Below are positions 1 through 7,799 of a stretch of 43,302 bases of DNA, in pieces (position 1 is the stretch's first letter; each line of letters opens with the position of its first letter). The translations under genes and the position numbers were made by a program. The notes under the pieces were generated by a model. It searched no databases. It saw nothing but the letters and a program-made list of their open reading frames with translations, and was not told the origin of the DNA. The DNA lies in contig JAOADA010000012.1 in the NCBI GenBank assembly GCA_026417555.1, positions 1 through 43,302 of the forward strand. Reading direction: 5' to 3'. The DNA comes from Brevinematales bacterium. GTDB lineage: Bacteria; Spirochaetota; Brevinematia; Brevinematales; Thermospiraceae.

Positions 1-57
1 CCTAAGACACGCCGCCAGCGTTCGCTCTGAGCCAGAATCAAACCCTCCGTCATGATC
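1..57 (-). rRNA. rrs: 16S ribosomal RNA, 5' end (partial)
   Basis: Read on the minus strand, these bases contain the near-universal start of 16S rRNA, including GTTTGATTCTGGCTCAG followed by GCGAACGCTGGCGGCG. The gene runs off the left edge, so only about 57 nt are present. The exact mature 5' end is uncertain by a few bases. The form TTTGATTCTGGCTC and the following GTGTCTTAGG are compatible with a spirochaete but do not decide the genus. Confidence 0.93.
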
Positions 58-168
58 ATTTACATAATATCATAACTTCAAAGTTCGTCCTAGCTTCTCT
101 AGAGTCCCTCACCTCAGTACTATATCCTCTCCTCACTCTACCTACCCGCCTCATCAGCGTGGACTATT

Positions 169-197
169 ATTATACCATATTTCCCCACCTTTGTCAA
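169..197 (-). promoter_or_regulatory. rRNA operon promoter
   Basis: On the minus strand there is a perfect TTGACA (192-197), a 17-nt spacer, and a perfect TATAAT (169-174). Transcription would start near 162 and reach the mature 16S end after a leader of about 105 nt. An A/T-rich tract at 213-231 lies upstream of the -35 box where an UP element is expected. The position and perfect consensus fit a strong rrn promoter. Confidence 0.88.
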
Positions 198-381
198 GAG
201 CTACCCCCACTCTTTTTTAAAAAAAAATCTATACCGCACCTTCGTCAGTCCCACTTTTACATCTTCAGGATCATTTCAAGGGGTTACCCAAGAGTAAAGG
301 TGGCTTGTCTTCCAGGAAAACCTCCTATAGCTCTCGTCTTTTCTTCCGATATATGATACAAACTTGCCAAAAGGAGAGGAT
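198..381. other. intergenic region between rrn promoter and SpoIID-like gene
   Basis: No credible gene is visible here. The left part is the A/T-rich upstream region of the rrn promoter. The right part must hold the promoter of the plus-strand gene at 382. A TATGAT at 350-355 is a possible -10 box, but no good -35 box lies at the right distance. The ribosome binding site AAGGAGAGG is at 371-379. Confidence 0.5.
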
Positions 382-1521
382 ATGGGGCGTTTTTCTTTTG
401 GAAACATCTTGTGGAATAGCCTTCTTCTTCTTTTTGCAATTGCTGGTTGTTCTTCAAGCACTCTCCCACCGACAAGCCCTATGAGAGAAGATATCCCCTT
501 CCTCAAAGTACTTCTCATGGAAAATGTGTCCACTATTTCTGTCTTTTTTCCCCAAAGTTTTGTTTTCAAGGCCGGTAGTCATCAGGAAACAGGCAAGGGA
601 AAGGTCTTCCTCTCTTCAGAAAGTAATTACCTCGTGGTGAATGGCGTCCCCCTTCAGGAAACATCGTGCGAGTTTGTGAGTGAAAGGTTCCAAACACCTC
701 AAGGAAGTTACCGAGGGTATCTTCTCGTCCTTTTGACCAACCAAAAGCTTCTCATCATCAATCAGATTGATATAGAAACCTACTTGTGGAGTGTCGTTGC
801 CTCAGAGGTACCCCCTACTTGGCCAAAAGAGGCACTAAAAGCCCAGGCTGTGGCTGCACGTACCTATGCCCTCTATGAAATGATTTCCAGTCGTCAGAAA
901 AACCTCCCCTTTGATGTGTATGCTGACACTCGTTCACAAGTCTACAAGGGAGAAAATACTGAACACAAAGCCACTACGCTTGCTGTAGACGAAACTCGGG
1001 GGGAAGTCCTCCGATACCAGGGAAAAATCATCCCTGCTTATTTCCATGCCTCAAGTGGTGGATTCACAGAAAACAGCGAAGAGGTTTTTGGAATCGCCTG
1101 GCCCTACCTTCGTTCTGTACCTTCCCCCTACTACAAGGTTTATCCATCTCACGAATGGAAAATAGAAATCTCCCTTTCCACACTCTCTCAAAAGCTCGGT
1201 ATAGCCTCTATCAAAAAAATAGAAGTCTTAGAACGCACCTCTTCCCAAAGACTAAAAACTCTTCAAATCACAGATGAAGCTGGACGAATCATCACAATCC
1301 CTGGCACCAATCTGCGGGCTATGCTTGGCCCCAACCTTATGAAAAGCACTCGTGCCAATATCCGCTTGGAAGAGGAAAAACTTGTGATCCATGGTGTCGG
1401 ATACGGACATGGGGTTGGACTTGCCCAGTGGGATGCCTATGGTATGGCTCTTGCAGGGAAAAACTATCGGGAAATCCTTTCTTATTTTTATACCCGTACA
1501 GACATAGAACGTCTCTGGTAA
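382..1521 (+). CDS. SpoIID/LytB domain lipoprotein
   Basis: The protein of about 379 residues starts with a signal peptide ending in a lipobox (FAIAGC, Cys at about residue 22), so it is probably a lipoprotein. The C-terminal two thirds match the SpoIID/LytB family. It has the SVVASEVPPTW block containing the catalytic glutamate of SpoIID transglycosylases, followed by KAQAVAARTYA, HASSGG and GHGVGLAQWDA near the end. SpoIID enzymes cleave peptidoglycan glycan strands lacking stem peptides; LytB members modify amidases. An in-frame TTG at 364 lies before the ribosome binding site, so the ATG at 382, preceded by AAGGAGAGG, is the likely start. In a non-sporulating diderm the role is probably wall remodelling. 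It stands alone, divergent from the rRNA operon. Confidence 0.88.
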   Translation: MGRFSFGNILWNSLLLLFAIAGCSSSTLPPTSPMREDIPFLKVLLMENVSTISVFFPQSFVFKAGSHQETGKGKVFLSSESNYLVVNGVPLQETSCEFVSERFQTPQGSYRGYLLVLLTNQKLLIINQIDIETYLWSVVASEVPPTWPKEALKAQAVAARTYALYEMISSRQKNLPFDVYADTRSQVYKGENTEHKATTLAVDETRGEVLRYQGKIIPAYFHASSGGFTENSEEVFGIAWPYLRSVPSPYYKVYPSHEWKIEISLSTLSQKLGIASIKKIEVLERTSSQRLKTLQITDEAGRIITIPGTNLRAMLGPNLMKSTRANIRLEEEKLVIHGVGYGHGVGLAQWDAYGMALAGKNYREILSYFYTRTDIERLW

Positions 1522-1532
1522 ACACCCTCTTT

Positions 1533-1564
1533 GAGAAGAGAAATAAGCACTCTCCTCTCTTTTT
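1533..1564 (+). terminator. possible terminator after the SpoIID-like gene
   Basis: GAGAAGAG (1533-1540) can pair with CTCTCCTC (1550-1557) with one mismatch around a 9-nt loop, followed by TCTTTTT. It lies just after the stop at 1521 and before the convergent ABC-F gene. The stem is weak. Confidence 0.4.
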
Positions 1565-1610
1565 ACATTCTCCTTTGTTTTTGGCTAGACAAGGCTCTCA
1601 AAAACATCTT

Positions 1611-3431
1611 TTATCCCACATCATGTAACCTTGTCTCATATTCCTTTTCTTTCTCCTCTACCTCCGCCGCAAGCGTATAATACGCCTCATATTCCTCATG
1701 AAGCCTCTCCTCAACCTGTTTCAAGGCTATACCATACTTTTTCACCCCCTCTCCATCTGAATTCACAGAAGCCTCCATAAGGAGAGTAACCAAGCGATTT
1801 TTCTCTTCTTCCAAACGAGTAATCTCCTTCTCCAGGTGTGCCAGTTTTTGTTGCATGGGTTTAAGAATACGCGATTTCTCTTGCACAATCTCTGCTCGTT
1901 TCTGCCGATGTGTTTTTTGCCACGAATTATGCCCAGAAGATTTTCGTGACTCTACCTCCCACGTCCATCCAATTTTTTCTAAAAACTCATCATATGTCCC
2001 CTCAAAAACCTGTACCTTTCCCTCATTGAAAACAATAAATCTCGTCGCCAACACTCGAAGAAAAGCCTCATTGTGAGTAACAAGAACAATACCCCCAGGA
2101 AATTGATCCAAAGCCGCCAACAGCGCGTCTGTAGCATCCATATCAAGATGGTTGGTAGGTTCATCAAGAAGAAGAAGATTGGATGGCCTTGCCAACATCT
2201 TAGCAAGCAATACTCGATGCCTCTCTCCTCCAGAAAGAACACGCAAAGGTTTCTCGGCCAACACACCCTCAAAAAGCATAGTGCCAGCAATGGTTCTGGC
2301 CAGCGTACGGTTTCTCTCCGAAAGTGCCAAAAGAATCTCCTCTTCAACGGTATTCTCTGGATGAAGTTTTGCTACTTCAGAGTATCCAAAGTATTGGGCC
2401 TTTGCCTGAGGATGGTATATAACCCTCCCCTTCCATGGAGAAATATTGCCTCGAATCACCTCTAAAAGGGTTGTTTTTCCTTGCCCATTCCTTCCTACCA
2501 CAGCCACACACTGTCCTTTTTCTACCCGAAAAGAGAGATTCTCAAAAAGAGGTTTCTCATACCCAAACGAAATACCCTCTACCTCAAGAAGTGTTTTGGC
2601 ACTTGTCTCCGCATACGAAAAATGAAAATCAAGTTCTGGAAGCTTTTCCAATTTCTCTTTTTTCTCCATTTTGGCCAGCATACGCATACGAGATTTTGCC
2701 TGACTGGCAAGTCTTGCTTTTGCCCGAAAACGACTGATAAAAAGCTCTATCTGTTCTCGTTTTCTCTCCTCATGAAGACGGGTTTTCTCATAGACTTCTT
2801 CCTCAAGTGCTATTTGAGTATACATTTTTTCTGTTTTGCCCTCCATCTTACGTATCCTTTGGCGATGAATATACAACGTATGGGTAATCACCTCATCAAG
2901 AAAATCCCTATCATGAGAGATCAGTACCAACTCACCCTTCCACGCCAAAAGAAAATTTTTCAAAAAGCGAATGGCAAGAATATCAAGATAGTTGGTGGGT
3001 TCATCCAAAAGAAGAAGATCCGGTTTTGATGCCAAAACACAAGCCAGGGCAAGACGCATCTGGTAGCCACTGGAGAGTTCCAGAGGAGAAAGCTTCATCA
3101 TCTCATGCCCAAAACCAAGACCATAAAGCAGCTTCTCCGCCTCATAGATTGGTTTCTCCTCTCCCGGCAGAGCATTCCCCACCTCATCCAGAACACTTCC
3201 TCTCCCCCAAACAAGATGTTGCTTGAGATACCCTACCCTATATTCCCTGGGAAAAACCACCCTCCCCTCATCAACCTCTTCCTCCCCAGCAAGAATTCTG
3301 AGAAGTGTCGTTTTCCCACTCCCATTCCGGCCACACAACCCTATCCTTTCTCTAGGATGAATAGTAAATGATGCCTCAGCAAAGAGTTTTTGGCCCCCGT
3401 ATGATTTGGCAATATTCTCCACAGCAATCAT
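1611..3431 (-). CDS. ABC-F family ATPase
   Basis: This 606-residue protein has two complete ABC ATPase domains and no membrane segment, which defines the ABC-F family. Domain 1 has Walker A GRNGSGKTT (about residues 34-42), signature LSSGYQMRLALA and Walker B LLLLDEPTNYLD. Domain 2 has Walker A GRNGQGKTT, signature LSGGERHRVLLA and LLLLDEPTNHLD. The charged linker between them is typical of the ribosome-binding linker of this family. The last 90 residues form a predicted coiled coil, as in Uup-like members. ABC-F proteins act on ribosomes to relieve stalled or arrested translation and some give antibiotic resistance; which subgroup this is cannot be told here. The ATG at 3431 is preceded by GGTGGAG. 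The gene follows the V-ATPase terminator, so it probably has its own promoter. Confidence 0.93.
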   Translation of the reverse strand: MIAVENIAKSYGGQKLFAEASFTIHPRERIGLCGRNGSGKTTLLRILAGEEEVDEGRVVFPREYRVGYLKQHLVWGRGSVLDEVGNALPGEEKPIYEAEKLLYGLGFGHEMMKLSPLELSSGYQMRLALACVLASKPDLLLLDEPTNYLDILAIRFLKNFLLAWKGELVLISHDRDFLDEVITHTLYIHRQRIRKMEGKTEKMYTQIALEEEVYEKTRLHEERKREQIELFISRFRAKARLASQAKSRMRMLAKMEKKEKLEKLPELDFHFSYAETSAKTLLEVEGISFGYEKPLFENLSFRVEKGQCVAVVGRNGQGKTTLLEVIRGNISPWKGRVIYHPQAKAQYFGYSEVAKLHPENTVEEEILLALSERNRTLARTIAGTMLFEGVLAEKPLRVLSGGERHRVLLAKMLARPSNLLLLDEPTNHLDMDATDALLAALDQFPGGIVLVTHNEAFLRVLATRFIVFNEGKVQVFEGTYDEFLEKIGWTWEVESRKSSGHNSWQKTHRQKRAEIVQEKSRILKPMQQKLAHLEKEITRLEEEKNRLVTLLMEASVNSDGEGVKKYGIALKQVEERLHEEYEAYYTLAAEVEEKEKEYETRLHDVG

Positions 3432-3468
3432 AATGTTTTTTCTCCACCCAAAGAATTTCCCTCACCAT

Positions 3469-3535
3469 AAAAAAAAGGCTGTTTTTCTCCCTGTTTTCTT
3501 CACAACGCCCACGGACACAGAAGAGAAAAACAGCC
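3469..3535 (-). terminator. terminator of the V-ATPase operon
   Basis: A perfect 13-bp stem joins 3523-3535 to 3477-3489 (GGCTGTTTTTCTC when read from 3489 or its partner), enclosing a 33-nt loop that has minor internal pairing. On the minus strand the stem is followed by eight T (3476-3469). It starts 19 nt after the atpK stop codon. Confidence 0.8.
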
Positions 3536-3553
3536 CTTGAAAAAGGGACCAGT

Positions 3554-4012
3554 TTATTTCATCAGATTGGTCATCAAGATAGCAGCCACAAGCGAAAGAA
3601 TCGCATAGAATTCAGGAAGCGCTGCCATCACAAGACCCGGAACCAGGGTATTGTGTCCTGACCCAATAGCCGCAGCACTAGAGGCACAGACCTTTCCCTG
3701 ATAAATAGCGGATACCAAGCCAGCAAGCCCCACCATGATCCCTGCTCCAAGCATCACAGCCCCCTGCAAAAGGGTAAGTTCAGGCTTCATATAACTCTGA
3801 TAGAAAAAGAAACTCACAAACCCATAAATACCCTGGGTCGAAGGAAGCACCGAAGCTACAAGAAGTGTCCCAAAGGCATCCGGCCGTTTCTTGAGAGCTC
3901 CTATTGCGGTACTCCCACTAATCACAAGCCCCATCGCCGAACCTACACCCGGCATTCCCACCATCAATCCCAGTCCAATTCCTCCCAAAATCAAAGCCAA
4001 TGCGTTTTCCAT
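3554..4012 (-). CDS. atpK: V-type ATP synthase subunit K (proteolipid c ring)
   Basis: This 152-residue, very hydrophobic protein has four predicted membrane helices, the double-hairpin form of V-type proteolipids. It forms the ion-carrying rotor ring. The residues that bind sodium in Enterococcus hirae NtpK can be matched by motif: LPSTQGIYGF supplies the Leu, Thr and Gln of helix 2, YQGKV supplies the Gln of helix 3, and ALPEFYAIL supplies the essential Glu of helix 4. This predicts sodium coupling, although function was not tested. It is the last gene of the ATPase operon, 3 nt after atpI, with AAAGGAGTAGGAT before the ATG, and is followed by a strong terminator. Confidence 0.93.
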   Translation of the reverse strand: MENALALILGGIGLGLMVGMPGVGSAMGLVISGSTAIGALKKRPDAFGTLLVASVLPSTQGIYGFVSFFFYQSYMKPELTLLQGAVMLGAGIMVGLAGLVSAIYQGKVCASSAAAIGSGHNTLVPGLVMAALPEFYAILSLVAAILMTNLMK

Positions 4013-4015
4013 ATC

Positions 4016-5875
4016 CTACTCCTTTTGCATATATTCTCTATGTCGAAACGGCTCATACCGTCTCCCACCACCCTGATAGTCCATTGTTTTAAAAAACTCA
4101 AGAAAAGTGAGTCGCAAAGGATGCACAAAGGCCCCCAACAAGGCAAGGGCAAGGTTGAGGCCATGCCCGACCACAAGAATGAGAATCATACCCACCCAGT
4201 TAAGAAATCCCGGACTCTCCCCCTTGGCCATCAAGGCAATCTGATTAAAGGCACTCCCAAGCATACCCCCTGAAAGCCCCAGGGCAAAAAGACGAATATA
4301 CGAGAGAATATCCCCAGGTAACCCGGTGACGGTACCGTACAACTCCCAGAGCCCCAAAAGGGGACGCACCCACAGTTTATTCTTGGGATTATTGAAAAAG
4401 AGAATAAGCCCTACTCCCACTCCAACCATCCCCATCCCTACGGTTACTGCCTGAGGAATAGCATCCACCCAAGCCCGAATAGCAAATGGTCCTATGACAA
4501 ACCCTGGAGGCAACAAACCAGCCACCATGGCCACAAGGGCACCAAGAAGCAAAAGAAGCGTCCCCAGAGGATGAAGAGCATAGAGTATACCTTCCATACG
4601 AATTTTATTGAGTATCTTGACAATCAATCCCACCGACAACTGAAGAACACCAAGCATCAACGAAAAAGCCATGGCATCATTAATATTGGCAAAAAACACC
4701 GTCCCCTTCCACTCTCCTGGCAAAATCCCTGTAAGCTGAACCCCGAACACACTATTGAGAATCCATCCAGCCACCATAGTCATCACACTAAAAACTACCC
4801 CAAGCCACGCAAGTCTTCTCCCAGCCCCCCTCGTGAGAAAAACCAACACAAGCGTAATAAGAAGCATAATTGCCCCATACCCCACATCTGCCATACACAA
4901 ACCAAAAAAAAGCGCAAAAAACGGCGCCACAAGGGGAGTAGGGTCAATCTCGTAGTACGAAGGAACACTATGGAGCGACAAGATCGGCTCAAAAAGACGA
5001 CTGAAAAAATTATTCCGCAGAAGCACAGGAACATTCTCCCCTGGCTTGGGATCCTCAATGAGGTACACTAACGTATACGACTGAAGAAGCTGCTCAATCT
5101 TTGCCCTTTTTTTCTTAGGGAACCATCCCTGGAGAAAGCGCACGGTTCCCTCGGCCTCTTCAAGGGCTGATACCTCAGCAAGCCTATAGGCAAGCCTGTC
5201 TTCTATCTCCGCCTTTTTTCCTTCAAGCAACTCCATTGTTGGCACAAGGTGTTCCAACTCAAGAAACCATTCCGACAACGTCGCTTCTCTGAGAGCAATT
5301 TCTTTTTCTAATGCCTCCATAGAAAGGGGGCGATAGGCCACCTCATAAGGCTTAAGAAGCTCTATCTCCTCCCCTTTGGGAGTAATGGCCACAAAATACA
5401 CCGTTTTTCCAATCTGGTTGATCTTTTCTACCGGAAGATCAGAAGACAAACGTTTGTAGGCCGACTCAAGCGCCATATAAAACCGAAGAGAAAGCCCAAG
5501 CGACTCAAGTTTTTCCTTGTCCTCTGGCCCAAACTCTCCCCAGACAGAGATCTCTTTGAGTGTACGTTCCATACTCTGGATCTCTGATTGAATCTGTTGG
5601 ATAGCCCCCTGTCTCTCCACCACCCGACGAGCAATCTCAAGTGGGGAACCCTCTGGAGTTTTCTTTTGGAGCCCCTTTTCCTCTTTGCGATATCCTTTGA
5701 GAATCTTCAGGGCTTCATCAAGAAGTTTTTTCTCGGATTCTAAACGCTGGATCTCAGGATCATCGGTGGTGATAGTCTCAATATGGACAAGTCCTACATC
5801 CTGAAGATCTTGCAAAAGTTTTTCTGTTTCCTGATGATAAATGAAACAGGAGAGTTTTTGCATTTTCTCAATCAT
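4016..5875 (-). CDS. atpI: V-type ATP synthase subunit I
   Basis: Subunit I (a/NtpI family) is the stator membrane subunit that forms the ion half-channels against the K ring. The protein has about 619 residues: a soluble, coiled-coil-rich N-terminal half and a C-terminal half with about seven to eight membrane helices starting near residue 330. A longer reading frame begins at a TTG (5896), but the ATG at 5875 is preceded by GGGAGGGAGAG and gives the usual family N-terminus (MIEKMQKL). With that start the gene overlaps the end of atpD by 8 nt, consistent with translational coupling. Late motifs such as LSYIRLFALGLSGGMLGSAFN are typical of the channel-forming helices. Confidence 0.93.
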   Translation of the reverse strand: MIEKMQKLSCFIYHQETEKLLQDLQDVGLVHIETITTDDPEIQRLESEKKLLDEALKILKGYRKEEKGLQKKTPEGSPLEIARRVVERQGAIQQIQSEIQSMERTLKEISVWGEFGPEDKEKLESLGLSLRFYMALESAYKRLSSDLPVEKINQIGKTVYFVAITPKGEEIELLKPYEVAYRPLSMEALEKEIALREATLSEWFLELEHLVPTMELLEGKKAEIEDRLAYRLAEVSALEEAEGTVRFLQGWFPKKKRAKIEQLLQSYTLVYLIEDPKPGENVPVLLRNNFFSRLFEPILSLHSVPSYYEIDPTPLVAPFFALFFGLCMADVGYGAIMLLITLVLVFLTRGAGRRLAWLGVVFSVMTMVAGWILNSVFGVQLTGILPGEWKGTVFFANINDAMAFSLMLGVLQLSVGLIVKILNKIRMEGILYALHPLGTLLLLLGALVAMVAGLLPPGFVIGPFAIRAWVDAIPQAVTVGMGMVGVGVGLILFFNNPKNKLWVRPLLGLWELYGTVTGLPGDILSYIRLFALGLSGGMLGSAFNQIALMAKGESPGFLNWVGMILILVVGHGLNLALALLGAFVHPLRLTFLEFFKTMDYQGGGRRYEPFRHREYMQKE

Positions 5876-6476
5876 ACTCTCCCTCCCCAACCTCAATCAC
5901 TTTCTGTTTGGTGATTTTTTGGGCCGACTTTTCGAGATTGTCCACATCCTCAAGAAACCGCTTAATCTTTCGTATAGCCTCTTCATACGCCGGAATCTGC
6001 ACCTTCTCATAGAGGTTGACTTTTTGGGTCGTTTTTCGTCTCGCATACTCAAGAATAGCCATTTTCCTTTCAAGGATCCTAAGCCTTGAAAGAATGGCAG
6101 CTATTCTCTCCAATTGCTGAACACCATCTGTGTACCACAAGGGAGAATGAAAAAGCGAATACTCCCCCACCTTCATTTTCACCCCAGAAAAATCTGGTGT
6201 TTTGACCCCAGCAATCTTCTGTGTCGCGATCACTACCTCCTGAAGAATCACAAGCCCTTCAGGAAACTCTGACCAGAGTCGTATATTGGCCTCCATATCC
6301 CTCAGGTACTGATCAAAATCCCGAGCAGTTCTGTCCCTCTCTTCCTTGAGCCTTTTGACAGTGAGACGTAAAGCCGTTTCCTTACTCTTCAACGTAGGAA
6401 GCGCATTTTGGCGTATCTTGATCTGCTTCTGCATGGCCTGCATGGCCAGTTTGTTGAACTGATACTTGATTGCCAT
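5868..6476 (-). CDS. atpD: V-type ATP synthase subunit D (central stalk)
   Basis: This 202-residue protein has the long N- and C-terminal amphipathic helices expected of the central rotor shaft that couples A3B3 to the K ring. The N-terminal pattern (KFQFNKLAMQAM-like start, then LKSKETALRLTVKRL) matches the ATP-synt_D family. The start ATG at 6476 lies 3 nt after the atpB stop, with GGAAAGGA inside the end of atpB as a likely ribosome binding site. The end overlaps atpI. The name atpD here means the V-type subunit, not the F-type beta subunit. Confidence 0.92.
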   Translation of the reverse strand: MAIKYQFNKLAMQAMQKQIKIRQNALPTLKSKETALRLTVKRLKEERDRTARDFDQYLRDMEANIRLWSEFPEGLVILQEVVIATQKIAGVKTPDFSGVKMKVGEYSLFHSPLWYTDGVQQLERIAAILSRLRILERKMAILEYARRKTTQKVNLYEKVQIPAYEEAIRKIKRFLEDVDNLEKSAQKITKQKVIEVGEGEYD

Positions 6477-6479
6477 AGC

Positions 6480-7799
6480 TTACTGTCCTTTCCAGTACTT
6501 GTCCATCAGTTCCTTTTTGATACCAACTTCGTTGCGATTAAAATACTTGGCAAAAAGTTCCCATGCCGTATCTAACATCTCATCCACCGCAATATTCACA
6601 TCAATAGCCAAAAGTTTTTCAGAATACTCACGAGCAAACTGAATACACCTCTCATCATAATCCGTAAGATCAAACCCATTGTCTCTCTTTGTCTTGGCAT
6701 TTGCTGCATCCGCATAAAGCCGAACAGCCGCATTCATCACCTGCGGATGATCTTCTCTCGTCTTCTTTCCGATCACCAACTGCTTGAGACGAGAGAGAGA
6801 CCGGAAAGGATCAACAATTACCTTATTGATGTCACTGTCCTTGCGAAGAAAGAGCTGTCCCTCAGTGATATACCCCGTATTGTCCGGAATAGCATGGGTA
6901 ATATCCCCCCCAGACAGGGTAGTCACAGCAATAATCGTAATAGATCCCCCCGAAGGGAACTGGACTGCCTTCTCATAAATCTTGGCAAGATCTGAATAGA
7001 GTGAACCAGGCATAGAATCCTTCGAAGGAATCTGATCCATCTTGTTAGAAACAATAGCCAGCGCATCTGCATAAAGTGTCATATCCGTGAGAAGTACAAG
7101 CACCTTTTCATTTTTATCTACCGCAAAGTACTCTGCTGCTGTCAGAGCCATATCAGGAATAAGAAGCCTTTCTACAGGGGGATCTTCTGTCGTATTGACA
7201 AAGGAGACAATCTTATTGAGTGCCCCAGCATTGTCAAAGAGGTGTTTGAAGTAGAGGTAGTCATCATTTGAAAGCCCCATCCCCCCCAAAATAATCTTGT
7301 CCGCCCGAGCCCGGAGAGCCACATTGGCCATTACCATATTGTATGGCTGATCCGCATCAGCAAAAAAAGGGATCTTTTGTCCTGTCACCAGGGTGTTATT
7401 GAGATCAATACCCGCAATGCCCGTAGCAATGAGCTCAGAAGGCTGTTTTCGACGAACTGGATTCACGGAGGGAGACCCTATCTCCCGTTCTTCCCCTTCA
7501 ATCTCAGGACCCCCATCGATAGGCTGTCCATAGGCATTAAAGAAACGACCCGCCAACTGATCAGAAACCTTCAGTTTTGGAGGAGCTCCTGTGAAAACCA
7601 CCTCAGCATTTGTCCCAATCCCTGCCGTTCCCTGAAACACCTGAAGTGTAACCTCTTTGCCCTGAATCTTCACTACCTGAGCAGGACGACCATTGACATA
7701 GGCAAGTTCCTCATAACTCACGCCCTCCGCTATCAAGGAACACGTCGCCTTGGTAATCTTGGTAATTTTTGTATAGATTTTCTGAAATGCCTGGCTCAT
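6480..7799 (-). CDS. atpB: V-type ATP synthase subunit B
   Basis: This 439-residue protein is the non-catalytic nucleotide-binding subunit that alternates with A in the A3B3 hexamer. It keeps the family architecture: an N-terminal beta barrel, then a nucleotide-binding fold in which the P-loop is degenerate (around KIPFFADADQPYN, about residue 145), as expected for B. The segment GYITEGQLFLRKD and the C-terminal helical domain are also typical. The P-loop region differs from the common archaeal and enterococcal wording, as in other spirochaetal forms. The start ATG at 7799 overlaps the atpA stop as ATGA and is preceded by GGAGGAAAAGCGC. Confidence 0.95.
   Translation of the reverse strand: MSQAFQKIYTKITKITKATCSLIAEGVSYEELAYVNGRPAQVVKIQGKEVTLQVFQGTAGIGTNAEVVFTGAPPKLKVSDQLAGRFFNAYGQPIDGGPEIEGEEREIGSPSVNPVRRKQPSELIATGIAGIDLNNTLVTGQKIPFFADADQPYNMVMANVALRARADKIILGGMGLSNDDYLYFKHLFDNAGALNKIVSFVNTTEDPPVERLLIPDMALTAAEYFAVDKNEKVLVLLTDMTLYADALAIVSNKMDQIPSKDSMPGSLYSDLAKIYEKAVQFPSGGSITIIAVTTLSGGDITHAIPDNTGYITEGQLFLRKDSDINKVIVDPFRSLSRLKQLVIGKKTREDHPQVMNAAVRLYADAANAKTKRDNGFDLTDYDERCIQFAREYSEKLLAIDVNIAVDEMLDTAWELFAKYFNRNEVGIKKELMDKYWKGQ

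Noticed and set aside
2481-3029. Plus-strand frame of 182 codons
   Set aside because: It is antisense to the ABC-F ATPase, whose two ATPase domains are unmistakable.
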